DNA of 64,000 bases from Allocoprococcus sp004560705 (GCF_052065755.1 NZ_JBQHTK010000001.1:375293-439292); one strand, 5' to 3'; shown: positions 17,605-26,293, counted from the stretch's first letter. Translations and numbers: made by a program. The notes: a model not told the origin generated them from the letters alone.

Positions 17605-18031
17605 TGTTATCACCGCCTTCTAAATCTGCACGAGAAACGACTTTACATTTGCATGGTAACTTGTGCATAGCCAGACGAAGTGCTTCTCTTGCAACTTCTT
17701 CAGGTACTCCTGACAGCTCAAACATAACACGTCCTGGCTTAACAACTGCTACCCAGTATTCAAGAGTTCCTTTACCAGAACCCATACGAGTTTCAGCCGG
17801 TTTTGTTGTTACTGGTTTATCCGGGAAAATCTTAATCCAAACTTTACCACCACGCTTGATGTAACGTGTCATAGCAATACGGGCAGCTTCGATCTGATTG
17901 GATTTGATCCAACATGGTTCCATTGCCACAAGACCATATTCACCGTTCGTGATCTTGTTTCCTCTTAATGCTTTACCCTTCATGGAGCCACGGAACTGTT
18001 TTCTACGTTTTACTCTTTTTGGCATTAACAT
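17594..18031 (-). CDS. rplP: Large-subunit ribosomal protein uL16
   Basis: 145 residues. MLMPKRVKRRKQFRGSMKG at the start, then YGLVAMEPCWIKSNQIEAAR and the RMGSGKG loop. L16 supports tRNA accommodation. The C-terminal tail (GGDNSEN) overlaps the next gene; the start overlaps the rpsC stop by one base. Confidence 0.98.
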   Translation of the reverse strand: MLMPKRVKRRKQFRGSMKGKALRGNKITNGEYGLVAMEPCWIKSNQIEAARIAMTRYIKRGGKVWIKIFPDKPVTTKPAETRMGSGKGTLEYWVAVVKPGRVMFELSGVPEEVAREALRLAMHKLPCKCKVVSRADLEGGDNSEN

Positions 18032-18687
18032 TATTTATCGCTCCCTTCCTTACTAGCCTTTGTTGGAAGTACTTCGCCTTTGTATACCCATACCTTAACA
18101 CCAACTTTTCCATAAGTTGTGTCTGCTTCAGCGAAGCCATAGTCAATGTCTGCTCTTAATGTCTGAAGCGGAATCGTTCCTTCACTGTAGAACTCTGTAC
18201 GAGCCATATCAGCTCCGCCAAGACGTCCTGATACAGAAGTCTTAACACCAAGCGCTCCTGCTTTCATAGTTCTGGACATGCAGGACTTCATTGCACGACG
18301 GAATGAAATACGGTTTTCCAGCTGCTGTGCAATATTCTCAGCTACTAACTGTGCGTCCTTATCCGGTCTCTTCACTTCTTTGATATCAACGATAACTTTT
18401 TTATCCGTCATTTTCTGAAGTTCAGCTTTTACTTTTTCAATCTCTGAACCGCCTTTACCGATTACGACACCCGGTTTAGCAGTATAAATAATAATCTTCA
18501 CACGGTCAGATGCTCTTTCGATTTCAATCTTAGAAACACCGGCACTATATAATTTCTTTTTAAGAAATACTCTGATTTTATGGTCTTCTACCAGGTAATC
18601 AGCGAAATCTTTCTCTGCATACCATTTTGAGTCCCAGTCTTTGATAACACCGACTCTCAAGCCATGAGGATTAACTTTCTGTCCCAT
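18031..18687 (-). CDS. rpsC: Small-subunit ribosomal protein uS3
   Basis: 218 residues. MGQKVNPHGLRVGVIKDWDS at the start, KH domain with KPGVVIGKGGSEIEK, and C-domain with RLGGADMARTEFY and LRADIDYGFAEADTTYG. S3 lies at the mRNA entry tunnel. Confidence 0.98.
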   Translation of the reverse strand: MGQKVNPHGLRVGVIKDWDSKWYAEKDFADYLVEDHKIRVFLKKKLYSAGVSKIEIERASDRVKIIIYTAKPGVVIGKGGSEIEKVKAELQKMTDKKVIVDIKEVKRPDKDAQLVAENIAQQLENRISFRRAMKSCMSRTMKAGALGVKTSVSGRLGGADMARTEFYSEGTIPLQTLRADIDYGFAEADTTYGKVGVKVWVYKGEVLPTKASKEGSDK

Positions 18688-18698
18688 GATTGTCCTCC

Positions 18699-19085
18699 TT
18701 ATCTTTCATTCAGCACAAGTGTAATATGACTCATTCTCTTTTCGATTCTGTAAGCTCTACCCTGTGCTCTCGGTCTGATTCTCTTCATTGTTGGTCCTTT
18801 ATTTGCGTAACATTCCTCGATATAAAGGTTTTCAACATTCATACCATTGTTGTTTTCAGCATTAGCAATTGCTGACTCTAATAATTTCTTTATAATGCTT
18901 GAAGCGTATCTTGGGTTATATGTCAAAATACCAAGCGCTGTCTGTACATCCTTACCTCTGATGGCATCTAATACGAAGCATGCTTTCTGAACAGAGACTC
19001 TAGCGTAAGATAACTTAGCTGATGGTCTGGTGTCTTTATTTGCATTTCTTTCTCTCTTAATTTGACTTCTATGTCCTTTTGCCAT
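18699..19085 (-). CDS. rplV: Large-subunit ribosomal protein uL22
   Basis: 128 residues. AKLSYARVSVQKACFVLDAIRGK-type start region and the extended loop EECYANKGPTMKRIRPRAQGRA, which lines the peptide exit tunnel. Standard S10-operon position between rpsS and rpsC. Confidence 0.98.
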   Translation of the reverse strand: MAKGHRSQIKRERNANKDTRPSAKLSYARVSVQKACFVLDAIRGKDVQTALGILTYNPRYASSIIKKLLESAIANAENNNGMNVENLYIEECYANKGPTMKRIRPRAQGRAYRIEKRMSHITLVLNER

Positions 19086-19116
19086 GGGATGAAACCTCCT
19101 TTCAATACGTTAAATA

Positions 19117-19398
19117 TTATCTAACTTTGGATTTCTTTTCGTCTTTTCCATGTCCTCTGTAGGTTCTGGTTGCAACGAACTCTCCGAGTTTGTGTCCAAC
19201 CATATCCTCTGTTACATATACCGGAACGTGTTTTCTTCCGTCATGAACTGCAATTGTATGTCCAACCATAATCGGGAAGATTGTAGAACGGCGAGACCAT
19301 GTTTTAATAACACCCTTGTCTCCTGATGCGTTCATTGCTTCCACTTTTTTCAGCAGACTTGCATCTGCAAATGGTCCTTTTTTAAGTGAACGAGCCAT
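19117..19398 (-). CDS. rpsS: Small-subunit ribosomal protein uS19
   Basis: 93 residues. MARSLKKGPFADASLLKKVE at the start, then TWSRRSTIFPIMVGHTIAVHDGRKHVPVY and KLGEFVATRTYRGH. S19 lies in the 30S head beside S13. Confidence 0.98.
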   Translation of the reverse strand: MARSLKKGPFADASLLKKVEAMNASGDKGVIKTWSRRSTIFPIMVGHTIAVHDGRKHVPVYVTEDMVGHKLGEFVATRTYRGHGKDEKKSKVR

Positions 19399-19423
19399 AG
19401 GTTATAACCTCCTTCAAAATTAA

Positions 19424-20266
19424 CTATTTGATTCCTCTACCGTCTTTTCTTCTGATGATCAGCTTATTAGACTGTTTGTTTTTCTTACGAGTCTTAAGGC
19501 CAAGTGCCGGTTTACCCCAAGGTGTGCACGGACCCGGACGACCAATTCCAGTCTTACCTTCACCACCACCATGTGGATGGTCATTCGGGTTCATTACAGA
19601 ACCACGAACTGTAGGTCTGATACCCATATGACGTTTACGTCCTGCTTTACCAATATTTACCAGGTTGTGATCACCATTACCAACTACACCAACTGATGCG
19701 CGGCATTCGATCGGAACCATTCTCATTTCGCCTGAAGGAAGACGAAGTGTTGCATATTTACCTTCTTTAGCCATTAACTGAGCACTGTTTCCTGCAGAAC
19801 GAACCATCTGTCCGCCTTTTCCAGGATGAAGCTCAATGTTGTGGATCTGTGTACCAACCGGGATGCAGCTGAGCGGCAGGCAGTTTCCTACATGTACTTC
19901 CGCTTCCGGTCCGTTCATAACTTTCATTCCATCCTTAAGTCCTTCCGGCGCAAGGATGTATGCTTTCTCGCCGTCTGCATAACAGATCAATGCGATGTTA
20001 GCTGTTCTGTTCGGATCGTATTCAATTCCGATTACAGTAGCCGGGATTCCGTCTTTTTTACGTTTAAAATCCACAATTCTATATTTTCTCTTAACTCCGC
20101 CTCCGCGGTGTCTTACAGTAATTTTACCCTGATTGTTACGTCCGGCTGTCTTATTCAAAGATACAACTAAGGATTTTTCCGGAGTTGTCTTTGTGATTTC
20201 TGAGAAATCAGAACCGGTCATATGTCTTCTGGATGGTGTATATGGGCGGTATGTTTTAATTCCCAT
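19424..20266 (-). CDS. rplB: Large-subunit ribosomal protein uL2
   Basis: 280 residues. MGIKTYRPYTPSRRHMTGSD at the start, GRNNQGKITVRHRGGG near residue 40, and the C-terminal VRGSVMNPNDHPHGGGEGK with the conserved histidine close to the peptidyl-transferase centre. Confidence 0.98.
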   Translation of the reverse strand: MGIKTYRPYTPSRRHMTGSDFSEITKTTPEKSLVVSLNKTAGRNNQGKITVRHRGGGVKRKYRIVDFKRKKDGIPATVIGIEYDPNRTANIALICYADGEKAYILAPEGLKDGMKVMNGPEAEVHVGNCLPLSCIPVGTQIHNIELHPGKGGQMVRSAGNSAQLMAKEGKYATLRLPSGEMRMVPIECRASVGVVGNGDHNLVNIGKAGRKRHMGIRPTVRGSVMNPNDHPHGGGEGKTGIGRPGPCTPWGKPALGLKTRKKNKQSNKLIIRRKDGRGIK

Positions 20267-20334
20267 TACTCTATCTCCTTTCGTTACTTCTAATTATTAG
20301 TGTCACGGAATTGCACCGTTTAATCAGTTTGTTC

Positions 20335-20634
20335 TTACAGTCCCTGGAAGATTTCAATCTCTGCTGAGTCTTCTGTTAACTGAACAATCGCTTTCTTTGT
20401 TTTCGCTGTCTTTCCAAATGTCATGCCACGACGTTTTGTCTTGCCATCAAGATTCATTGTATTCACTCCGGCAACTTTTGTTCCCGGGAACATTTTTTCA
20501 ACAGCTTCTTTCACCTGATTCTTTGTAGCTTCTGTGTGAACTAAGAACGTGTATTTCTTATCAGCCATAAGCTCCATTGTTTTTTCTGTAATTACCGGTT
20601 TAAGGATTACATCATAATACTGAACGTTTGCCAT
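20335..20634 (-). CDS. rplW: Large-subunit ribosomal protein uL23
   Basis: 99 residues. YYDVILKPVITEKTMELM and YTFLVHTEATKNQVKEAVEK are typical. L23 lies at the tunnel exit and docks SRP and trigger factor. Its ATG overlaps the rplD stop by one base. Confidence 0.97.
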   Translation of the reverse strand: MANVQYYDVILKPVITEKTMELMADKKYTFLVHTEATKNQVKEAVEKMFPGTKVAGVNTMNLDGKTKRRGMTFGKTAKTKKAIVQLTEDSAEIEIFQGL

Positions 20635-21254
20635 TATGCGTACACCTCCTCAATCGCTTCAACAGCAGCTTTCGTAGCGATCACTGTGTTGTATTTCAGG
20701 ATATCATACACATTGATTGTATTTGTTTTGGCTGTCTTAACATCAGCAATGTTTCTTGCAGAAAGTTCTGCATTCACATTTCCATCTTCCAATACAACTA
20801 ATGCTTTAGATACTGACAGGTTGTTTAATACTGCCTGGAATTTCTTTGTCTTGATTTCATCAAAATTCATCTCATCAACTACGATGAATTTGTTTTCTTC
20901 TACTCTGGAAGTAAGTGCAGACTTAAGAGCTGCTCTCTTTTCTTTCTTGTTCATCTTGAAAGAATAGTCTCTCGGAACCGGTGCGAATACTACGCCGCCG
21001 CCTGTCCACTGCGGAGCTCTTGTAGATCCCTGTCTCGCATGACCGGTACCTTTCTGTCTCCACGGTTTTCTTCCACCACCGGAAACTTCAGAACGAGTTT
21101 TCGCTTTCTGCGTTCCCTGGCGATTATTTGCAAGCTGGTTAACAACTGCCATGTGTACAAGATGTTCGTTAACTTCTACACCGAAAATAGCGTCGTTCAG
21201 TTCGATTGTACCAACTTCTTTGCCTTCGATATTGTAAACAGATACGTTTGCCAT
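20634..21254 (-). CDS. rplD: Large-subunit ribosomal protein uL4
   Basis: 206 residues. The tunnel loop around QGTQKAKTRSEVSGGGRKPW and RQKGTGHARQGSTRAPQW is diagnostic. In proteobacteria L4 also represses the S10 operon; whether it acts on the leader at 22358-22587 here is unknown. Confidence 0.98.
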   Translation of the reverse strand: MANVSVYNIEGKEVGTIELNDAIFGVEVNEHLVHMAVVNQLANNRQGTQKAKTRSEVSGGGRKPWRQKGTGHARQGSTRAPQWTGGGVVFAPVPRDYSFKMNKKEKRAALKSALTSRVEENKFIVVDEMNFDEIKTKKFQAVLNNLSVSKALVVLEDGNVNAELSARNIADVKTAKTNTINVYDILKYNTVIATKAAVEAIEEVYA

Positions 21255-21284
21255 CTGTGTGTTCCTCCTTTCCTAGTGCAAATC

Positions 21285-21965
21285 TTAGATAGATTTTACA
21301 GATTCCTTAATAGTTACTAAAGATTTCTTTGGTCCCGGTACGGCACCTTTTACTAAGAGCAGGTTGTTTTCAGCATCTGCTCTTACAACTTCAAGGTTCT
21401 GAACTGTAATTCTCTTTGCTCCCATGTGTCCCGGCATTCCTTTTCCTTTGAATACCTTGCTCGGGTCAGAACAAGCACCGTTTGAACCTGCATGACGATG
21501 GAATTTAGAGCCATGCGCCATAGGTCCTCTGTGCTGATTGTGTCTCTTGATTGCACCCTGGAATCCTTTACCCTTTGAAATTGCTGTTGCGTCAACTTTG
21601 TCGCCAGCCTCAAAGATGTCAGCTTTAATTTCCTGAGCCAGCTGATATTCATCAGCGTTCTCGAATTTGAATTCTCTTACGAATCTTTTTCCTGTTACGC
21701 CAGCTTTGTCAAAATGTCCTTTTTCAGCTTTTGTAACACCGTGTCTATGCACGATTTCTTTCTTTCCGTTCTTGTCCACGTTAACGATCTTTTCTTTCTT
21801 GTCAACGAATCCAACCTGAACAGCACTGTAACCGTCATTCTCAACAGTCTTGATCTGTGTCACAACACAAGGACCTGCCTGAAGAACAGTTACCGGAGTC
21901 AATACTCCATCTTCGTTGAAGATTTGAGTCATTCCGACTTTTGTAGCTAAGATAGCTTTCTTCAT
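21285..21965 (-). CDS. rplC: Large-subunit ribosomal protein uL3
   Basis: 226 residues. MKKAILATKVGMTQIFNEDG at the start; DATAISKGKGFQGAIKRH and GPMAHGSKFHRHAGS contain the loop with the glutamine methylated in some bacteria. The frame is open 16 codons further upstream, but GGAGGTAATTATA directly precedes the ATG at 21963-21965. Confidence 0.98.
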   Translation of the reverse strand: MKKAILATKVGMTQIFNEDGVLTPVTVLQAGPCVVTQIKTVENDGYSAVQVGFVDKKEKIVNVDKNGKKEIVHRHGVTKAEKGHFDKAGVTGKRFVREFKFENADEYQLAQEIKADIFEAGDKVDATAISKGKGFQGAIKRHNQHRGPMAHGSKFHRHAGSNGACSDPSKVFKGKGMPGHMGAKRITVQNLEVVRADAENNLLLVKGAVPGPKKSLVTIKESVKSI

Positions 21966-22039
21966 TATAATTACCTCCTGTGATTTACAGCGGAACATCG
22001 GATTGATGTTCATCCTAAATTTTAGGAATTACTGTGTTC

Positions 22040-22357
22040 TTATTTTGTTTTCATTTTGATATCAATATATACACCAGCCGGCATTTCCAATCTGGAAAGA
22101 GCATCAACCGTCTTCTGTGTCGGTGCAATGATATCAATCAGTCTCTTATGAGTTCTCTGTTCGAACTGTTCTCTGGAGTCTTTGTATTTGTGAACCGCTC
22201 TTAAGATTGTTACAACTTCCTTCTTTGTCGGAAGCGGTACCGGTCCGCTAACCTGTGCTCCATTCTTCTTTACAGTTTCGATGATTTTCTTGGCAGATGC
22301 ATCAACCAGCTGATGGTCATATGCCTTCAATGTGATTCTCATTACTTGACTTGCCAT
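22040..22357 (-). CDS. rpsJ: Small-subunit ribosomal protein uS10
   Basis: 105 residues; first gene of the operon. MASQVMRITLKAYDHQLVD at the start, SGPVPLPTKKEVVTILR and RTHKRLIDIIAPTQKTVDAL in the body. Besides ribosome assembly, S10 (NusE) acts in antitermination. The ATG at 22355-22357 has GGAGG about 11 bases upstream, separated by an odd run of seven Us. The frame is open 29 more codons through the leader, which is not coding. Confidence 0.98.
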   Translation of the reverse strand: MASQVMRITLKAYDHQLVDASAKKIIETVKKNGAQVSGPVPLPTKKEVVTILRAVHKYKDSREQFEQRTHKRLIDIIAPTQKTVDALSRLEMPAGVYIDIKMKTK

Positions 22358-22587
22358 AAAAAAAGTCGCCTCCTTTTCGTACTTAAACCTCAGTACGACA
22401 AGCGGTGACTGTACACTTCCCCGTGTGTGTCGTGAGAAACTCACACGTTGTTACCGCATCTCAGCGGCTGTTATGATTCAGTACAGTGACTTGTCGCCAG
22501 TTTCCTAACTTGACATTCGCTCCACGGAAAACCTGCCATATCAGGCAGCAACCTCACGCTTCACAGCTATCATGTCACAGCTTTTTC
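22358..22587 (-). ncRNA. Structured 5' leader of the S10 operon
   Basis: About 225 nt between the promoter and rpsJ. Two distant segments can pair: CGACAAG with CTTGTCG (22490-22496 and 22396-22402) and CTGTAC with GTACAG (22481-22486 and 22409-22414), separated by a small internal loop. They enclose further local hairpins; CTGCC/GGCAG lies upstream near 22533-22548. Such a closed multi-stem leader suggests autoregulation by a ribosomal protein. The pairing is read from the sequence; the function is inferred. Confidence 0.6.
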
Positions 22588-22616
22588 AGTATACAAGATA
22601 TCTTTCTTATTTGCAA
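22588..22616 (-). promoter_or_regulatory. Promoter of the S10-spc-alpha operon
   Basis: On the minus strand TTGCAA (22611-22616), a 17-bp spacer and TATACT (22588-22593). It is the only strong promoter found upstream of rpsJ, and is expected to serve all 32 genes down to rplQ. Confidence 0.85.
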
Positions 22617-22704
22617 GGCTTTTCCGAAAAATATTGTATTTTTTTAGGTACAATCCCACCAACCGTATGCATTTATAAAAATACATTTTTTTGCATTTCG
22701 CTTA

Positions 22705-22733
22705 TTGACACCATCACAATAAAGTGTTATAGT
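22705..22733 (+). promoter_or_regulatory. Near-consensus promoter with no gene downstream
   Basis: TTGACA (22705-22710), a 17-bp spacer and TATAGT (22728-22733) on the plus strand. It points away from the ribosomal operon and toward the 3' end of the GH127 gene. No protein gene follows; a terminator does, within about 60 nt. Confidence 0.75.
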
Positions 22734-22739
22734 GTAACC

Positions 22740-22808
22740 AACTTAATCGAAAGCAATAAACCAAGGACGGTTTCCAAGAAAGTTGGATATCGTCTTTTTT
22801 TATTTTTT
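22740..22808 (+). ncRNA. Candidate small RNA of about 65 nt ending in a terminator
   Basis: Starting from the promoter at 22705-22733, transcription would end at a hairpin: GACG (22766-22769) with CGTC (22791-22794) and TCCAA (22773-22777) with TTGGA (22783-22787), followed by seven Us, A and six more Us. The RNA has no open frame. It is convergent with an opposite-strand frame at 22808-23005 that I do not consider a confirmed gene. Beyond this, 22809-22990 holds nothing I recognise. Confidence 0.5.
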
Positions 22809-22990
22809 CAATTAGGTATAAACCGATTGGTTGCTGTTGCAGTTATATCATTGCCGATTGTTTCCCCCAAGAATAATGCTGCGATGGTAAAACTCAATTT
22901 ATATATACTTCCTCTTTCGAGGAGCATTCCCCAGCTTTGTATATAGACGAGACTGCAAGGCAACGAGGAAAAACCTCTCAATGACATACC

Positions 22991-23031
22991 AAAAAGAAAA
23001 GGCACGACTACAGTCGTGCCTTTTCTCTTTT
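22991..23031. terminator. Bidirectional terminator
   Basis: GGCACGACT (23001-23009) pairs with AGTCGTGCC (23012-23020). It is flanked by AAAAAGAAAA on the left and TTTTCTCTTTT on the right, so it can end transcripts in both directions, including the GH127 mRNA from the right. Confidence 0.85.
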
Positions 23032-23069
23032 AATCAGGCCTTTCTTAATGGTATGTAATTTACATTTTT

Positions 23070-25343
23070 CTAACATTGTCCGCTCTCCGGTGCAAGAAAA
23101 TATACATGGTATTTTTGCGTATCTATTTCAGGAAAAGGAACAAACTCAAGTCCTTCCACTTCAAAATGCAACTTTTCTTTCATTGGTCGGATTTTCTCAA
23201 GATCCGGGAGTGGAAAGAATTCTTCCACATCAGACAGCGCCGCAAGAATATAGGGCCCATAGGCGAGATTCACAAACCTGCAGTCTGACGGATTTTTCAC
23301 AACACGTAGCTGCATCGGCAAATGCAGAACGATTTCATCATCCGACCTGCATTGTTCCCCGACACAGAGATATCCATCTTCCAATGTAATTCTGCTTATT
23401 TCTCTCCCGTTAAGTTCCGCCCGGAGTCCATCTTCCGCCCAGGATGGAATGTGAATCTTAAGTCCCTTGTCCATATCATTTCGGCATACCACTTTTACGA
23501 TTCCGTCCGTTTCCGAAGTGTCAACTTCTATTGAAGCCTCCCCACCCAAAACCGAATCAATCAAAAGATTAACATACACATATTTTTCATCCGTTGCATA
23601 GATATTTTCCATATAGCGGAATCTACTTTCCATTCCCGTTCCATGACAGCATGTATTTTCTGTTGTCGAATACGCTTTTCGTTGTCCCGGTCCCAGCGGC
23701 ATGAAATAAGTGGTTCCTCCGTCATCAGCATGGCTGGCCGATGTAAGGATATGATTGCGGAGCGTATTATCATAATAATCCATCATCGCCCCATCAACAG
23801 TATACTCAAACAACTGCGCCGTCAGTCTAAGCATATTATAGCTCGCGCAACTTTCAGCTGCTTTTTCTGTCAGATAGTCGCATGTCGTTCCGGCACAGTG
23901 GAACATTTCCGTTTCTCCCACACCACCGATACAATACGCATGATCTGCGGTCACAATTTTCCAGAAATTTTTTCCGATTCTCCACCATTTTTCTTCTTTC
24001 GTCACCCGGAATAACTCCATCGCTCCTATAATTTGAGGAATGTGCTGATTTGCATGCACATCTTCCAATGTATCGCACTTTTCCAGCATCGGATAAAATA
24101 GTTTATCATTCACAAAAAAGCACGCAGCTTTTAAATGATTTTCTTTCCCGGTAATCTGATACAGTTTTACCATCGTACCCAACATGCCACCAAATTCTCC
24201 AGCAATGTACATTGACCACATTCGATCGAGTACTTCCCTCGAAAGACGCGAAAGCCTGTCATAAACCCAGTCCCCCATCTTTTCTAATATTATTTTCGCT
24301 TTTTCACATCCGGCAATCTGAAAGCAATCATACAGCCCACACATAATTTTATCCAAAGTATAATAAGGTGCCCATATTTCCGGATAACGCGTGAATTGTT
24401 CTAACAGATCAAACTGTTCTTCATCATAGGCGCTCAAATACCCTGTATGATGTTCTCCCGACTCAGCAAATGCCACCTGACATTCCTCAAGTCCGTCCAC
24501 AATATAATTTATTTTCTCCCGGAATTTCGGGTTCCCTGTAGCCCCCCAGGCCAGCGCCAATCCTGACATATAATGCCCTGTCGTATGCCCTTTTAATTTA
24601 CAGTTTTCTTCATCCCAACCGGTCATAGGCGCCGCACCATGCGTATCCAGACCGGATGCTCTCCGGAAATTATACAACATTTGATCATCGTCTATGTTCA
24701 AAAGATAGTTCAGCATATTCTGCTGGCGTTCATAAAAGATCGTCCCCTCTTTAAGCCGCACTTGCCCAATCGGTAAAAACTCCACCTTTCTTTTTGGTAT
24801 GTCATAATGAGTTTCTTCTATATTATAATAATGTATACTGGCAATTGCGCTCTCCTTATATTTTTCTACAATCCCCCGCACATGTATGATTCCTTCTTTC
24901 CAAAGTGGTTCATATTTCTCCCACTTAACAGGTAGTGTGGTTCTACGTCCGTCCGTAGTTCTCGCAATCACCACTGACGGTAGTGCCGCTTTTTCTCCTG
25001 GCATCGCTTCCAAATTCACTTCCAGAATTTCCGCTACAATATTTTCTTTCTTTTCCTGCAGAACCGTTGCCTCAAATTCACGCTCCTCGCTGTACCCTTC
25101 GTACACTGCTTTTACTTTCAATTTGACATTCCGATTTCCCATGCCATATAGCGGCCTGTGAACTTTACCGTCAGCCCTGATAAATCTTTCCTCTTCTGTA
25201 AACCAATTTAATACAGAACCATATTTCCCATGCAGCGGCAGACTCAAATCTTCATCTACCGTATTCAAATTCCCGATATAGATAGAATCTACATCCATTT
25301 TTACAATTTCTTCCGGTTTTAATTTTGCTAAATACTCACTCAT
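23070..25343 (-). CDS. Glycoside hydrolase family 127 (beta-L-arabinofuranosidase-like)
   Basis: 757 residues, cytoplasmic (no signal peptide). Residues about 105-175 resemble a bacterial Ig-like domain (Big_4 type: LPSVVIARTTDGRRTTLPVKW). The DUF1680/GH127 catalytic region follows. The zinc-cysteine centre known from HypBA1 is present: ESC with Glu497 and Cys499, and the CCHG pair Cys565-Cys566, one of which would be the nucleophile. The preferred substrate may be beta-L-arabinofuranose oligosaccharides; related enzymes (GH146) act on other arabinosides. AAGGAG precedes the ATG. A TetR regulator is divergently transcribed and shares the control region. Confidence 0.85.
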   Translation of the reverse strand: MSEYLAKLKPEEIVKMDVDSIYIGNLNTVDEDLSLPLHGKYGSVLNWFTEEERFIRADGKVHRPLYGMGNRNVKLKVKAVYEGYSEEREFEATVLQEKKENIVAEILEVNLEAMPGEKAALPSVVIARTTDGRRTTLPVKWEKYEPLWKEGIIHVRGIVEKYKESAIASIHYYNIEETHYDIPKRKVEFLPIGQVRLKEGTIFYERQQNMLNYLLNIDDDQMLYNFRRASGLDTHGAAPMTGWDEENCKLKGHTTGHYMSGLALAWGATGNPKFREKINYIVDGLEECQVAFAESGEHHTGYLSAYDEEQFDLLEQFTRYPEIWAPYYTLDKIMCGLYDCFQIAGCEKAKIILEKMGDWVYDRLSRLSREVLDRMWSMYIAGEFGGMLGTMVKLYQITGKENHLKAACFFVNDKLFYPMLEKCDTLEDVHANQHIPQIIGAMELFRVTKEEKWWRIGKNFWKIVTADHAYCIGGVGETEMFHCAGTTCDYLTEKAAESCASYNMLRLTAQLFEYTVDGAMMDYYDNTLRNHILTSASHADDGGTTYFMPLGPGQRKAYSTTENTCCHGTGMESRFRYMENIYATDEKYVYVNLLIDSVLGGEASIEVDTSETDGIVKVVCRNDMDKGLKIHIPSWAEDGLRAELNGREISRITLEDGYLCVGEQCRSDDEIVLHLPMQLRVVKNPSDCRFVNLAYGPYILAALSDVEEFFPLPDLEKIRPMKEKLHFEVEGLEFVPFPEIDTQKYHVYFLAPESGQC

Positions 25344-25530
25344 ATATTTCTCCTTTTCAGCCGCATTCGATACTCAAAGCCATTCTTCCACCATGTTCGC
25401 ATCAATTACACTGTAATATTGGATTCTTATCACAAATACCTCATTCATTGTACCAAAGCATTTCCACATTGACCAGATATCTTTTCATCCATTACTCCAA
25501 AATACTCTCTTAATTCTTACAGCGAATATT

Positions 25531-25593
25531 AATTGACCGAAAGTCATTATTTTGCTTATATAAATTGACTTTTGTCAATTTTGCATTTATAAT
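25531..25593 (+). promoter_or_regulatory. Promoter and twin operators between GH127 and tetR
   Basis: On the plus strand TTGACT (25565-25570), 17 bp and TATAAT (25588-25593) form a strong promoter for the TetR gene. The perfect inverted repeat AAATTGAC-TTTT-GTCAATTT (25562-25581) covers its -35 box. A second, looser TTGAC-N5-GTCAT copy lies at 25533-25547. The placement fits autorepression. The remaining 25344-25530 contains a possible weak GH127 promoter (TGGTCA-N17-TACAAT on the minus strand, near 25450-25480). Confidence 0.75.
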
Positions 25594-25653
25594 ACGAATT
25601 GCGAAATCATTTCCGACAATTATAATTTCACTTTGACAAGGGGAGAATATACC

Positions 25654-26259
25654 ATGGGGAAGGTAGACGAAAACAAACAGCAAAAATCCGATGCCCTCTA
25701 TCGGAGCGCCTATGATTTGTTCATAGAACAGGGCATCGAGAAAACCTCCATTAGCGACATCGCCAAGTATGCAGGTGTAGCAAAGGGAACATTTTATCTT
25801 TATTTTACAGACAAATATGAATTACGCGACCGGCTCATAGCCAAAATAACAGGGAATCTTTTTCTTGCCGCCTGGCAGGCTCTGGAGTCTTCTCACACTC
25901 CCCAGTTTGAAGACCGAATTATTTTTATTGTAGATTATATTCTGGAGCGTATGAAGGAAAATAAACCAATGCTTCGCTTTATTTCCAAAAATCTGAGCTG
26001 GGGAATTTTCAAGCAGGCAATTTTACAAAGTAACGACGAAGAAGAGATCAATGTAAAGGAACTGTACAGAAACCATCTTCTAGAGAATCCTGTCGTTAAA
26101 CTCAGAGATCCCGAAACAATGATGTTTCTAATCATCGAGCTTGCAAGTTCTACCTCTTACAGCACAATTCTGGAAAATGATCCAATGCCTTTTGAGGATC
26201 TCAAACCTTATCTCAACGCGAGCATTCGCGCAATTATTAAGAATCATGTGATTTCATAA
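25654..26259 (+). CDS. TetR/AcrR family transcriptional regulator
   Basis: 201 residues. The N-terminal helix-turn-helix has TSISDIAKYAGVAKGTFYLYF at about residues 31-51. The C-terminal ligand domain is variable and its inducer is unknown. I chose the ATG at 25654, which has AAGGGGAG eight bases upstream, over a TTG seven codons earlier. It is divergent from the GH127 gene, and operators lie between them, so it may control arabinoside use as well as itself. It is the only gene in its transcript. Confidence 0.88.
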   Translation: MGKVDENKQQKSDALYRSAYDLFIEQGIEKTSISDIAKYAGVAKGTFYLYFTDKYELRDRLIAKITGNLFLAAWQALESSHTPQFEDRIIFIVDYILERMKENKPMLRFISKNLSWGIFKQAILQSNDEEEINVKELYRNHLLENPVVKLRDPETMMFLIIELASSTSYSTILENDPMPFEDLKPYLNASIRAIIKNHVIS

Positions 26260-26265
26260 AGAAAG

Positions 26266-26293
26266 AAAAGAGACGCTTTACGTGTCTCTTTTT
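26266..26293. terminator. Terminator shared by tetR and prdE
   Basis: AAAAGAGAC (26266-26274) pairs with GTCTCTTTT (26284-26292). It ends the TetR transcript on the plus strand. On the minus strand it overlaps the last codons of prdE and is followed by CTTTC, closing the prd operon. Confidence 0.8.

Noticed and set aside
22808..23005. 65-codon minus-strand gene as a type I toxin
   Set aside because: Moderately hydrophobic but it starts in the terminator of GH127, lacks a ribosome-binding site and matches no toxin I know; kept only as a possibility in a finding.
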